Below are positions 34,523-42,038 of a stretch of 42,346 nucleotides of DNA, in pieces. The DNA comes from an uncultured Blautia sp. (lineage in GTDB: Bacteria; Bacillota; Clostridia; Lachnospirales; Lachnospiraceae): positions 1 through 42,346 of the forward strand of contig UQMI01000031.1 of assembly GCA_900542045.1 (NCBI GenBank), written 5' to 3'. Below the pieces are notes generated by a model. It was not told where the DNA came from. It was given only the letters and a program-made list of their open reading frames with translations, and made no database searches. The position numbers were made by a program, and so were the translations under genes. How positions within the stretch are numbered: position 1 is the first letter of the stretch; the number at the start of each line of letters is the position of its first letter.

Positions 34523-35956
34523 ATGAATTTAGCAGGACAGGTTCAACCATTAACACAAGATGAAATGCAGAGAGTCCATGACAGCGCATGCCGTCTTCTG
34601 GAGGAAAAAGGAATCGTCTTCCAGTCTGAGGAAGCCAGAGAAGCACTGAAACAGCACGGCTGCAAAGTAGAAGGCGAGACTGTCTTCATGCCCAAAACTC
34701 TGGTGGAAAAATGCTGGAAACAGTGTCCCAGCACCTTTAAGCTGGAAGCAATGGATCCAAAATACAATGTAACGGTAGGAGAGGATATCCTGATCCATCC
34801 CGCCGGCGGCGAAGTCTTCGTGCTGGATCATGACGGCACACGCCGCGCTCCCACACTGAAAGACTGCGGGGAGCTGCAGACTCTGTATCAGTACTGTGAA
34901 AACGTCAATATCGGCGGATTTCAGCCTTTAAGCCCCATGGATGTGCCGGAGCGTACCAAAGGCCTGTATCTGACCTACAATGCCATGCAGAAATGCTCCA
35001 AACCCATCTTAAGCCCAATGGAGCTGGAAACCATCGAAAAGAAAGAAGAAGTGCTGAAACTCTTCAATCTTGTCTATGGCAGCGATAACTATCTGGACGA
35101 CCACTATCTGACCTGGCACGCCGTATGCCCCAACTCACCTTACCTGGTATCCGAGTTCGTCTGCGACGGCATTAAGGTTTACGCCGAACATAACCAGCCT
35201 ATTATTATTGTGTCCGCACCCATGACCGGGATCACTTCCCCGATCTTCCTGATCTCCACAGTGATCCTCTCCATCGCCGAGATGTTAAGCTGTCTGGTAT
35301 ACGCACAGGTTGTAAAACCCGGCGTTCCCGTAGTAATGTCCGCATCCCTGACCTATGGAAATCTCCGCTATGCCACCTGGGAATGCGCAAGCCCGGACAC
35401 AGCCCTGATGCTTGCCACCTCCATTCAGATGTTCAAGCACTTCTATCATCTGCCCGCCAGATCTCAGACCGGTGTGACCAGCTCCAAGATCTGCGACTAC
35501 CAGGCAGGTATGGAAACCATGCAGAGCTTCCTCTTCTCTGCTCTGGCCGGCGTCAACCTGACCAGCCAGACCGTCAGCTCCCTGGCCGGACTGCTGACCT
35601 CTTCTCTGGAAAAGACGATCCTGGACGACGAGCTGATCAGCCGTGTCCGCTGGATGGTAAACGGCATGAAGCTGGACGAAGAACAATGGGATCTGAGCGA
35701 GCTTCTGGAGGCAGAACCCGGACAGGACTTCCTGATGTCCGACAACACACTGGATTACATGCACGATTACTGGCAGCCCACCGTATCCGACTGGCGCACC
35801 ATTGAAGCCTGGGAAGCAGACGGCTGCAAAAACGTAGAAGAAGTGGCTCATGAAAAAGTTGTCAAGATCCTGGCCGAAGCACCGGAAACTCTGCTGGACA
35901 GCGAACAGGAAAAGATTATCACCGACTACATCCGCTACGTGGAGAAAAACGCATAA
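34523..35956 (+). CDS. MttB-superfamily (trimethylamine methyltransferase-like) protein, non-pyrrolysine
   Basis: 477 residues matching COG5598/MttB by layout: the N-terminal LTQDEMQRVHDSACRLLEEKGI, HPAGGEVFVLDHDGTRRAPTL, the barrel core, and CDYQAGMETMQSFLFSALAGVN in the C-terminal half. There is no in-frame TAG, so it belongs to the pyrrolysine-free branch, whose studied members (MtgB, MtpB, MtcB, MtyB) move a methyl from glycine betaine, proline betaine, carnitine or gamma-butyrobetaine to a corrinoid protein. No corrinoid protein, MtqA or reactivase gene is in the window, so either partners are encoded elsewhere or the function differs. CAGGAGG is 8 bp before the ATG. It ends at a strong terminator. 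Confidence 0.88.
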   Translation: MNLAGQVQPLTQDEMQRVHDSACRLLEEKGIVFQSEEAREALKQHGCKVEGETVFMPKTLVEKCWKQCPSTFKLEAMDPKYNVTVGEDILIHPAGGEVFVLDHDGTRRAPTLKDCGELQTLYQYCENVNIGGFQPLSPMDVPERTKGLYLTYNAMQKCSKPILSPMELETIEKKEEVLKLFNLVYGSDNYLDDHYLTWHAVCPNSPYLVSEFVCDGIKVYAEHNQPIIIVSAPMTGITSPIFLISTVILSIAEMLSCLVYAQVVKPGVPVVMSASLTYGNLRYATWECASPDTALMLATSIQMFKHFYHLPARSQTGVTSSKICDYQAGMETMQSFLFSALAGVNLTSQTVSSLAGLLTSSLEKTILDDELISRVRWMVNGMKLDEEQWDLSELLEAEPGQDFLMSDNTLDYMHDYWQPTVSDWRTIEAWEADGCKNVEEVAHEKVVKILAEAPETLLDSEQEKIITDYIRYVEKNA

Positions 35957-35988
35957 ATCCTGCTCTTTGAAGCCAAACAGTTCATTTA

Positions 35989-36036
35989 AAAACGCCCTGT
36001 CTATCCTGCAGAACACAGGATGGACGGGGCGTTTTT
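35989..36036 (+). terminator. Terminator after the mttB-like gene
   Basis: AAACGCCCTGTC.TATCCTG pairs with CAGGATGGACGGGGCGTTT around a short loop, followed by TTTTT. A very stable rho-independent terminator. Confidence 0.9.
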
Positions 36037-36132
36037 GCGATTATTTTTCCCAATGGAACCTGTCCCCGCAGACCGCACTGCTTCCAGACAGAGTTCTTCC
36101 CTTTTGGCAAAAGCGACAGATTTTGTCAGGTA

Positions 36133-36178
36133 AAAATCGTTCGATTTTATTGATTATTTCGTCCAATTTACGTATAAT
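36133..36178 (+). promoter_or_regulatory. Toxin-antitoxin promoter with upstream palindrome
   Basis: TTGATT (36150-36155), 17 bp and TATAAT (36173-36178). The inverted repeat AAAATCG-TT-CGATTTT (36133-36148) directly precedes the -35 and may be the autoregulatory operator of the antitoxin. Confidence 0.65.
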
Positions 36179-36222
36179 ACTATTGAAACCACATATGCTA
36201 TACTTTGCAGGAGGTGCTGCCT

Positions 36223-36438
36223 ATGTCAATTACTGCAACCGAATTAAAATCAAATCTTGGCAAGTATTTAAAACTTGCTGAGCATGAAGATATCTTCATC
36301 ACACGAAATGGAAAAGTTGTTGCCAAACTTTCCAATCCCAATGCTGATCGTGTGGCAATGGCAAAATCACTTCTCGGCGTTATTCCCGCCGATGTTTCCG
36401 TTGAAGAAGCAAGGGAAGAAAGGATTTCCAAACTATGA
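36223..36438 (+). CDS. Phd/YefM-type antitoxin
   Basis: 71 residues (MSITATELKSNLGKYLKLAE..IFITRNGKVVAKLSNP), the typical N-terminal DNA-binding Phd/YefM domain with a C-terminal disordered neutralising tail. Antitoxins of this kind bind their toxin and repress their own promoter. ATG 36223 has AGGAGG 9 bp upstream and is preferred to an upstream start. It overlaps the PIN gene by 4 bp (ATGA). Confidence 0.9.
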   Translation: MSITATELKSNLGKYLKLAEHEDIFITRNGKVVAKLSNPNADRVAMAKSLLGVIPADVSVEEAREERISKL

Positions 36439-36869
36439 AAGCCCTGATTGATACCTGTATTGTTGTGGATATCCTTCAAAAACGGGAGCCTTTTTATCGA
36501 GCTGCCATGGAAATTCTTCTTGCCATATCCAACTGCAAATGCACAGGAGCTCTGACAGCAAAATCCATTACAGATATCCATTACCTCCTGAAACGGAGTA
36601 TTCACAATGAAGAAGAAGTCAGAAGGCTGATCCGTGTTCTTTTTCAGCTCTTCAAAATAACAGATACCTTTTCCACTAACTGTGAATTGGCATTAAGTTC
36701 TCCCATAAAAGATTATGAAGACGCTGTCATGACACAGACAGCGATCCGCATCGGAGCAGACTGTATTGTGACCAGAAATCTAAAAGACTATAAAGCAGCT
36801 CTTCTTCCTGTTTTCTCTCCGGAACAATTTTTATCGGCTCTGGATAAAGAAGAAGGGCAGGAAAAATAA
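36435..36869 (+). CDS. PIN-domain toxin (VapC-like ribonuclease)
   Basis: 144 residues. PIN fold with acidic residues D6 (ALIDTCIVVDIL), D93/E95/D96 (IKDYEDAVMTQTA) and the CIVTRNLKDY end, consistent with an intact metal-dependent RNase. Start overlaps the antitoxin stop. Phd-PIN pairs are less usual than VapB-VapC or Phd-Doc but well known in Clostridia annotation. Followed by a terminator. Confidence 0.88.
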   Translation: MKALIDTCIVVDILQKREPFYRAAMEILLAISNCKCTGALTAKSITDIHYLLKRSIHNEEEVRRLIRVLFQLFKITDTFSTNCELALSSPIKDYEDAVMTQTAIRIGADCIVTRNLKDYKAALLPVFSPEQFLSALDKEEGQEK

Positions 36870-36880
36870 AGAACAGAAAA

Positions 36881-36917
36881 AGCCGGATTCGTTGTTTCTG
36901 ATGAATCCGGCTTTTCT
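36881..36917 (+). terminator. Terminator of the toxin-antitoxin operon
   Basis: 10-bp stem AGCCGGATTC/GAATCCGGCT with a 12-nt loop followed by TTTTCTG. Confidence 0.85.
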
Positions 36918-36922
36918 GTCTC

Positions 36923-36970
36923 TGTGTGATGGGAAAATCAGAACAAAACATTCTACTTTCTCATCACACA
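36923..36970. repeat. Interspersed hairpin element, copy A
   Basis: A 48-bp near-palindrome: TGTGTGATGGGAAAATCAGAA pairs with TTCTACTTTCTCATCACACA with few mismatches. It is similar to the element at 2889-2929. It sits between the converging terminators of the toxin and rpmF genes. Confidence 0.7.
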
Positions 36971-37004
36971 AAAAAGAGTACTGCAAGTCTCCTTACAATA
37001 CTCT
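36970..37004 (-). terminator. Terminator of rpmF
   Basis: On the minus strand AGAGTA..TGTAAG-loop-CTTGCA..TACTCT is followed by TTTTTT, 13 bp after the rpmF stop. Confidence 0.85.
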
Positions 37005-37016
37005 CTCGTCTTCTGA

Positions 37017-37196
37017 TTAATCCTGAGCGATAATCTCTTTTTTATTGTAGCTTCCGCAAGCCTTGCATACTCTGTGAGGCATCATCAAAGCGCCGCACTT
37101 GCTGCATTTTACTAAGTTGGGAGCAGACATCTTCCAGTTTGCTCTTCTCTTATCTCTTCTTGCTTTCGAAGTTTTATTCTTCGGACAGATGGACAT
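37017..37196 (-). CDS. rpmF: 50S ribosomal protein L32
   Basis: 59 residues, basic. It begins MSICPKNKTSKARRDKRRA and has a zinc ribbon CSKCG..CKACG, so this is the zinc-binding (C+) form. It starts 3 bp after DUF177, whose final codons supply the AAGGAGGTG ribosome site. In many relatives plsX follows directly; here a terminator and accessory DNA follow. Confidence 0.97.
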   Translation of the reverse strand: MSICPKNKTSKARRDKRRANWKMSAPNLVKCSKCGALMMPHRVCKACGSYNKKEIIAQD

Positions 37197-37199
37197 AGG

Positions 37200-37727
37200 T
37201 TACACCTCCTTAAATTTACTGAATATATCACGGATAGCCGCCATACGCGGATCCGGATCTTCTTCCTGACAATTACAGGGGCCAAGATTCAGATTCTTCC
37301 CGCAATGGCTGCAGATTCCCTTGCAGTCTTCTCTGCACAGAACCTGTAAAGGCCACCACATCAGCACCTCATTGCGAACCAGCTGGTCCACATCCAGGTC
37401 AGTACCTGTGATATAGTTACTTTCATCTAAGTCCTTTATCCTATCTTCCGCAGAGAGCTTCATATCCACCTTTCGGTGTATATCCAGCGGAAAATCCACC
37501 AGAACCTCCTCCAGACAACGTCCGCAGGGAATCCCAATCTTCAGGTCACCGCTTCCGGAAATCTCCAGAACCCGTTTCCCCACATTTACGATGGTAAATG
37601 TGATTGGTGTTCTCTCCCGTATGGGAAAGCTGCCCAGCTTAAATTCCATGGAATTCATTTCCACTGTCGCTTCTGTCTGAAAGGTCTTTCCCTCTCGGTT
37701 CATAATCTCTGATAAATGAATTAGCAT
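37200..37727 (-). CDS. DUF177 / YceD-family protein
   Basis: 175 residues. The YceD family is nearly always encoded just before rpmF and is linked to 23S rRNA/large-subunit maturation. Visible features are an N-terminal beta-rich half, PCGRCLEEVLVDFPLDI in the middle, and the conserved acidic C-terminal part with CREDCKGICSHCGKNLN, a CxxxC...CxxC metal-binding arrangement seen in Gram-positive members. Its own promoter lies 27 bp upstream. Confidence 0.92.
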   Translation of the reverse strand: MLIHLSEIMNREGKTFQTEATVEMNSMEFKLGSFPIRERTPITFTIVNVGKRVLEISGSGDLKIGIPCGRCLEEVLVDFPLDIHRKVDMKLSAEDRIKDLDESNYITGTDLDVDQLVRNEVLMWWPLQVLCREDCKGICSHCGKNLNLGPCNCQEEDPDPRMAAIRDIFSKFKEV

Positions 37728-37753
37728 ATCCGTCTCCTAATCACACCCTATAA

Positions 37754-37782
37754 ATTATACATACCGTATTCTGGTTTGTCAA
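37754..37782 (-). promoter_or_regulatory. Promoter of DUF177-rpmF
   Basis: Consensus TTGACA (37777-37782), 17 bp, TATAAT (37754-37759) on the minus strand. Confidence 0.88.
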
Positions 37783-37900
37783 CGTATTTTTCTATTATTT
37801 CCGACAACAAACAGAAAAGAATCCTGCCGCGCAAAAAACAGATGGTGCTGAAAAACTGTTCCGTTTCCGCCCTGCCCGGCTTTCATCCGGCAAAACGGTT

Positions 37901-37947
37901 ACAAAAACGGAACATACCTGCGGTGTCCCGCAGGTTCTGCTCCGTTT
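37901..37947 (-). terminator. Terminator of pta-ackA
   Basis: AACGGA...ACCTGCGG pairs with CCGCAGGT...TCCGTT, an imperfect long stem, and TTTTTG follows on the minus strand, about 20 bp after the ackA stop. Confidence 0.75.
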
Positions 37948-37967
37948 CCAAATCTTATGTTCTGTAA

Positions 37968-39155
37968 TTATACCAAAGCAACTGTCTCACGGCAGATAGC
38001 CAGCTCTTCGTTGGTAGGAATTACCGCCACTTTTACCTTGGAATCTGCAGTAGAGATCACGCAGTCATCTCCGCGTTTTTTGTTGGCTTCCTGATCCAGA
38101 GTAATTCCCAGATATCCCAGATAGCTCAGAACTTTCTCACGAACCAGATCTGCGTTCTCACCGATACCTGCTGTGAAGGCGATGGCATCCACACCATTCA
38201 TGGCTGCTACATAAGAGCCGATGTATTTTGCCACACGATAGCAGAATACTTCGATTGCATTGGCTGCAAGTTCATTTCCTGCTTCCATGCCCTCTTCCAG
38301 ATCACGGAAGTCGCTGGACAGTTTGGAAAGTCCCTGCACACCGGATTTTTTATTTAATACGTTCATGATTCCTGCAATATCAAGGTTCTCTTTCTTTGCA
38401 ATGAACTCCATGATCGCCGGATCGATGTCACCGGAACGGGTTCCCATTACCAGGCCTTCCAGCGGAGTCAGACCCATGCTGGTGTCCACACATGCGCCGT
38501 TTAATACTGCACTGATGGATGCGCCGTTGCCCAGATGGCAGACAATGATCTTAGAATTGTTCAGATCCAGTCCCAGGAATTTGGCAGCATGTTTGGAAAC
38601 AAAGCTGTGAGAAGTTCCGTGGAAACCATATCTTCTTACTTTATATTTTTCATAGTATTCATAAGGAAGTCCGTACAGATATGCTTTTGCAGGCATGGTC
38701 TGATGGAAAGCGGTATCAAATACAGCAACCATCGGTACACCAGGCATCAGTTCCTGGCAGGCACGGATTCCGATCAGGTTTGCCGGATTGTGGAGCGGTG
38801 CAAGATCGTTGCACTCTTCGATTGCTGCCAGCACCTCATCATTGATGATAACGGAAGAAGCAAATTTCTCACCGCCATGCACCACACGATGTCCCACTGC
38901 ATTAACTTCTGACAGACTGCCGATGGCTCCGGTCTTGTCATTTACCAGTGCATCCAGCACCATCTGGATTGCTTCTTTATGGGTAGGCATTGCAGCTTCG
39001 GTGATCTCTTTGTCACATCCGGCTTTCTGGTAAACCAGTCTTCCGTCAATTCCAATTCTCTCGCAGAGTCCCTTAGCCAGAACTGCCTCTGAATCTGAGT
39101 TAATTAACTGATATTTCAGGGAAGAACTTCCACAGTTGATAACCAATACATTCAT
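37968..39155 (-). CDS. ackA: Acetate kinase
   Basis: 395 residues, full length. It makes ATP and acetate from acetyl phosphate, the second step of the fermentative Pta-AckA route. ASKHA-fold motifs are [16 protein letters not shown] (phosphate 1), [39 protein letters not shown], and [18 protein letters not shown] lies before the ATG. Downstream of pta by 188 bp containing tandem repeats. Confidence 0.98.
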   Translation of the reverse strand: MNVLVINCGSSSLKYQLINSDSEAVLAKGLCERIGIDGRLVYQKAGCDKEITEAAMPTHKEAIQMVLDALVNDKTGAIGSLSEVNAVGHRVVHGGEKFASSVIINDEVLAAIEECNDLAPLHNPANLIGIRACQELMPGVPMVAVFDTAFHQTMPAKAYLYGLPYEYYEKYKVRRYGFHGTSHSFVSKHAAKFLGLDLNNSKIIVCHLGNGASISAVLNGACVDTSMGLTPLEGLVMGTRSGDIDPAIMEFIAKKENLDIAGIMNVLNKKSGVQGLSKLSSDFRDLEEGMEAGNELAANAIEVFCYRVAKYIGSYVAAMNGVDAIAFTAGIGENADLVREKVLSYLGYLGITLDQEANKKRGDDCVISTADSKVKVAVIPTNEELAICRETVALV

Positions 39156-39202
39156 AATTTTACTCTCCTGCTCTTATTCCTAAAATGATTTATTTTCACC
39201 GC

Positions 39203-39343
39203 TGCCTGCTGTTTTATACAGACAGCGGCGCAAATTTTCCCGCTTTCGGTCATATAAATTCTTACGGTATCTGCCTGTTCTCTTCATACAGGCAGGGGCG
39301 CAGATTTTCCCGCTTCCGGTCGTAAATTCTTACGGTATCTGCC
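39203..39343. repeat. Two 68/69-bp tandem repeats in the pta-ackA gap, each with a hairpin
   Basis: Units 39203-39271 and 39272-39339 share GCG CARATTTTCCCGCTTYCGGTC and ATTCTTACGGTATCTGCC; a third unit start coincides with the end of pta. Each contains a short stem (TGCCTGT...ACAGGCA in the right unit, CGCTG...CAGCG-type in the left). No U-run follows, so this is not a plain terminator. It may stabilise or process the mRNA between the two genes. Confidence 0.8.
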
Positions 39344-40339
39344 TTACTCTGCCTGGCACTGTACAGCTGTGATGGCAACCACACCTACAATGTCTTCAGA
39401 GGAGCAGCCTCTGGACAGGTCATTTACCGGTTTTGCGATACCCTGGGTTACTGGTCCGTAAGCTTCTGCCTTAGCCAGTCTCTGGGTCAGCTTGTATCCG
39501 ATATTTCCTGCATCCAGGTCCGGGAAGATCAATACGTTTGCTTTTCCTGCCACATCACTTCCGGGAGCTTTGGAAGCGCCCACACTTGGAACGATGGCTG
39601 CGTCAAGCTGGAATTCTCCATCCAGTTTCAGATCCGGATGCTCTTCTTTTGCGATCTTTACCGCTTCTACTACTTTGTCCACGTCTGCGTGCTTTGCACT
39701 TCCCTTGGTGGAGTGAGAAAGGAATGCCACAACCGGCTCTTCCTGTACCAGCAGCTGGAAGGATTCTGCAGAAGAACCTGCGATAGCAGATAATTCTTCC
39801 GGAGTCGGATTCTGGTTCAGACCGGAGTCTGCAAAAATAAAGGTTCCGTTTGCGCCGTATTCACAGTTGGGAACTACCATCAGGAAGAAAGCGGATACCA
39901 GTTTGGTTCCCGGTTTTGTCTTCAGAATCTGCAGACAGGGTCTTAAGGTGTCAGCGGTAGAATGGCAGGCACCGGATACCATTCCGTCTGCATCGCCCAT
40001 TTTTACCATCATTACACCATAGTACAGATACTGGTTCAGAAGAATGTCTTTTGCCTGTTCCGGAGTCATACCTTTTTTCTGTCTTAATTCCACTAATTTG
40101 TCAATGTAAGCGGCAGTCTTGTCAGAAGTCGCCGGATCCACGATCTTGGCACCGGTGATGTCCAGTCCTTCTGCCATTTTCTTTACTTCTTCTTCCTTAC
40201 CTACCAGAACTACGTCTGCAATTCCTTCTTTGAGGATCATTTCCGTAGCTTCCAGTGTTCTTCTGTCTTCTGTTTCCGGCAAAACAATCGTCTTTTTGTT
40301 TGCTCTTGCTCTTTCTTTGATTACGTCAATAAATCCCAT
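39344..40339 (-). CDS. pta: Phosphate acetyltransferase
   Basis: 331 residues, the short single-domain Pta. It converts acetyl-CoA and phosphate to acetyl phosphate. Family motifs are KKTIVLPETEDRRTLEA, VSGACHSTADTLRP, ANGTFIFADSGLNQNPTPEELS, AFLSHSTKGSAKH, GEFQLDAAIVPSVGASKAPGS, and NVLIFPDLDAGNIGYKL. AAAGGAG lies 11 bp before the ATG. It is transcribed from a promoter about 290 bp upstream through a structured leader. Confidence 0.97.
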   Translation of the reverse strand: MGFIDVIKERARANKKTIVLPETEDRRTLEATEMILKEGIADVVLVGKEEEVKKMAEGLDITGAKIVDPATSDKTAAYIDKLVELRQKKGMTPEQAKDILLNQYLYYGVMMVKMGDADGMVSGACHSTADTLRPCLQILKTKPGTKLVSAFFLMVVPNCEYGANGTFIFADSGLNQNPTPEELSAIAGSSAESFQLLVQEEPVVAFLSHSTKGSAKHADVDKVVEAVKIAKEEHPDLKLDGEFQLDAAIVPSVGASKAPGSDVAGKANVLIFPDLDAGNIGYKLTQRLAKAEAYGPVTQGIAKPVNDLSRGCSSEDIVGVVAITAVQCQAE

Positions 40340-40393
40340 GATTCTATGACTCCTTTCGTGTGTTTACTCATATTTTTCATTGACTGGCAATGA

Positions 40394-40441
40394 TATATTA
40401 CAGGAAGATCCAGGCTGTACATTCTGAATGCCTGTAATATA
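40394..40441 (-). promoter_or_regulatory. Perfect 11-bp-arm hairpin in the pta leader
   Basis: The arms TATATTACAGG (40394-40404) and CCTGTAATATA (40431-40441) are exact inverse complements, and a small inner stem CATT-CAG-AATG lies in the loop. It lies 55 bp before the pta start and has no U-run, so a role in mRNA stability or translation is more likely than termination. Confidence 0.6.
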
Positions 40442-40469
40442 GGCAACAGTGTCTGCGGCATTTACGCTC

Positions 40470-40624
40470 TTCAGAACCTGTTACTGGTCACACGGCGGCC
40501 GTCAACGGACAATCTTGCATTTGAAAGCCTGCTTTGCGAAGCCAGATTGCCTGCTGAGCCATACTGACCCCGAACCACGCAGCAAGCGCACGGTTCGGGT
40601 GTGCCGTGTAACCTGAACTCACTT
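40470..40624 (-). ncRNA. Candidate structured RNA / pta 5' leader with three-way junction
   Basis: On the minus strand the transcript from 40631-40659 would fold as: P1 GTTACACGGC (40612-40603) with GCCGTGTGAC (40496-40487), one G-U; P2 a strong hairpin 40600-40567 (ACCCGAACC..GGTTCGGGGT); P3 GGCAATCT (40551-40544) with AGATTGTC (40515-40508). Outer TTCAG/CTGAA can extend P1. I could not match it to SRP RNA, tmRNA, RNase P, 6S or any riboswitch consensus I know. A 79-codon frame across it has no ribosome site. It may be a leader of pta or a separate small RNA. Confidence 0.5.
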
Positions 40625-40630
40625 ATTTGT

Positions 40631-40659
40631 ATTATACCCCCTGCGTTCTTGTATTTCAA
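40631..40659 (-). promoter_or_regulatory. Promoter of the structured leader and pta-ackA
   Basis: TTGAAA (40654-40659), 17 bp, TATAAT (40631-40636) on the minus strand. Its -35 overlaps by one base the -35 of the divergent tmcAL promoter. Confidence 0.8.
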
Positions 40660-40677
40660 GCACTTCCATGCTAGAAT
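40649..40677 (+). promoter_or_regulatory. Promoter of tmcAL
   Basis: TTGTAT (40649-40654), 17 bp, TAGAAT (40672-40677); leader about 30 nt. The overlap with the pta promoter means polymerase can bind only one at a time. Confidence 0.6.
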
Positions 40678-40715
40678 ACCTTTGAACAATATGTATTTTT
40701 TGAGGTGCAATCTTT

Positions 40716-41951
40716 ATGAAAGTAACAGGAATCATAACTGAATATAATCCCTTTCACCAGGGACATCAATACCATCTGGAAAAAAGCCGTGAAATCACCT
40801 CCGCCGATTATGTGATCGCCGTCATGAGCGGCGATTTTGTACAGAGAGGCACTCCTGCCCTGTTGAGCAAGCAGAAGCGGACAGAAATGGCCCTGCGTTC
40901 CGGTGCCGATCTGGTGCTGGAACTTCCCGTTTCCTATGCCTCCGGCAGTGCGGAATTCTTCGCCGAAGGCGCCATTGCCCTGCTGGACAGCCTGCATGTG
41001 GTTACAGACCTGTGTTTCGGCAGTGAAAGCGGCAGTCTGGAAGATTTTCAGTCCATCGCCCGCATTCTCTCCCGGGAACCGGCCAGCTATCAGAAAACCC
41101 TGCAGGAGGCCCTCCGGTCCGGCGTTTCTTTCCCAGCCGCCCGGTCCGCTGCTCTGTGCGATTACCTGCACACCCATCCGGAAATCTATTCTCTGTCTTC
41201 CCAGTCTCCGGAAGAATTTCTGAGTACTCCCAACAATATCCTGGGGCTGGAATACTGCAAAGCTTTGTTCCGCAGGGACAGCTCCATACAGCCTCATATT
41301 ATTTCCCGCCAGGGTCAGGGATACCACAGCGCTGCATTGGAAGAATATGCATCTGCCACCGGAGTCCGCAGAGAACTGCTGAAGGAAAAACCGGACTGGA
41401 TCATCCTCTCCGTAGTACTTCCCCGGGAATCCTACCGGATCCTGCAGGAGGAATACCAGGTCAGTTATCCTGTGACAGAAGATGATTTTTCCCTCCTGCT
41501 GCGTTACCGCCTGATGCTGGAGACCGAAGAATCCCTGTGCCGTTTTCTGGATGTGACACCGGATCTGGCCCGCCGCATCAAGAACCGAGAAAATGAATTT
41601 ATCACTTTTTCCGCTTTTGCCAACCTCTTAAAAACCAAAGAAGTAACCTACACCCGGATCTGCCGCACACTCCTGCATATTCTGCTCAATTTAAAAGAAC
41701 GGCCGCCCATTTCCTGCGCCCGGGTGCTGGGCATGCGCGCCCAGGCCGGACCGCTTCTGGAGGCCATCCAGAAGAACAGCTCGATTCCTCTGGTGCAAAA
41801 ACCGGTTCAGGCAGATTCTCTGCTGGATTCCGGCGGGATAACAGGCTTCCGTCAGGATCTGTTTGCTTCCAATCTCTATGAAAGCGTGGCCTGTCAGAAG
41901 TTTTCCAGAGAATTTACCCACGAATTTCAAAAGCCCCTGGTCATCGTCTGA
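40716..41951 (+). CDS. tmcAL: tRNA(Met) cytidine acetate ligase TmcAL
   Basis: 411 residues (YlbM/TmcAL family, DUF795). A nucleotidyltransferase-fold domain opens with GIITEYNPFHQGHQYHL (HIGH-like ATP site), SGDFVQRGTPAL and GADLVLELPV, followed by a helical tRNA-binding part. The enzyme uses ATP and free acetate to make N4-acetylcytidine at the wobble base of elongator tRNA-Met. Its location back-to-back with the acetate-forming pta-ackA genes is notable. GAGGTG lies 9 bp before the ATG. Confidence 0.95.
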   Translation: MKVTGIITEYNPFHQGHQYHLEKSREITSADYVIAVMSGDFVQRGTPALLSKQKRTEMALRSGADLVLELPVSYASGSAEFFAEGAIALLDSLHVVTDLCFGSESGSLEDFQSIARILSREPASYQKTLQEALRSGVSFPAARSAALCDYLHTHPEIYSLSSQSPEEFLSTPNNILGLEYCKALFRRDSSIQPHIISRQGQGYHSAALEEYASATGVRRELLKEKPDWIILSVVLPRESYRILQEEYQVSYPVTEDDFSLLLRYRLMLETEESLCRFLDVTPDLARRIKNRENEFITFSAFANLLKTKEVTYTRICRTLLHILLNLKERPPISCARVLGMRAQAGPLLEAIQKNSSIPLVQKPVQADSLLDSGGITGFRQDLFASNLYESVACQKFSREFTHEFQKPLVIV

Positions 41952-41970
41952 CCAGGGGCTGCCCTTTTTT
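41932..41970 (+). terminator. Terminator of tmcAL, overlapping its stop codon
   Basis: AGCCCCTGGTCA (41932-41943) pairs perfectly with TGACCAGGGGCT (41949-41960), followed by GCCCTTTTTT. The tmcAL stop codon lies in the 3' arm. Confidence 0.92.
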
Positions 41971-42038
41971 CCCTTATTGTTCTTTTTATCTTAACGATCA
42001 GATATCTTTTGGTTTCTCCTCAGACTGGACAAGTCTAT

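Noticed and set aside
34523..35956. Pyrrolysine-containing MttB
   Set aside because: The reading frame is continuous without an internal TAG.
40470..40624. SRP RNA, tmRNA, RNase P RNA, 6S or group II intron remnant
   Set aside because: I looked for the conserved cores of the first three (e.g. the SRP GGTCAGG..GGAAG..AGCAGC region) and for a domain V hairpin and found none; 6S-like central-bubble folding is not supported by the junction pairing.
40471..40710. 79-codon minus-strand frame upstream of pta
   Set aside because: It covers a promoter and the structured RNA, has no ribosome site, and its composition follows the hairpins.
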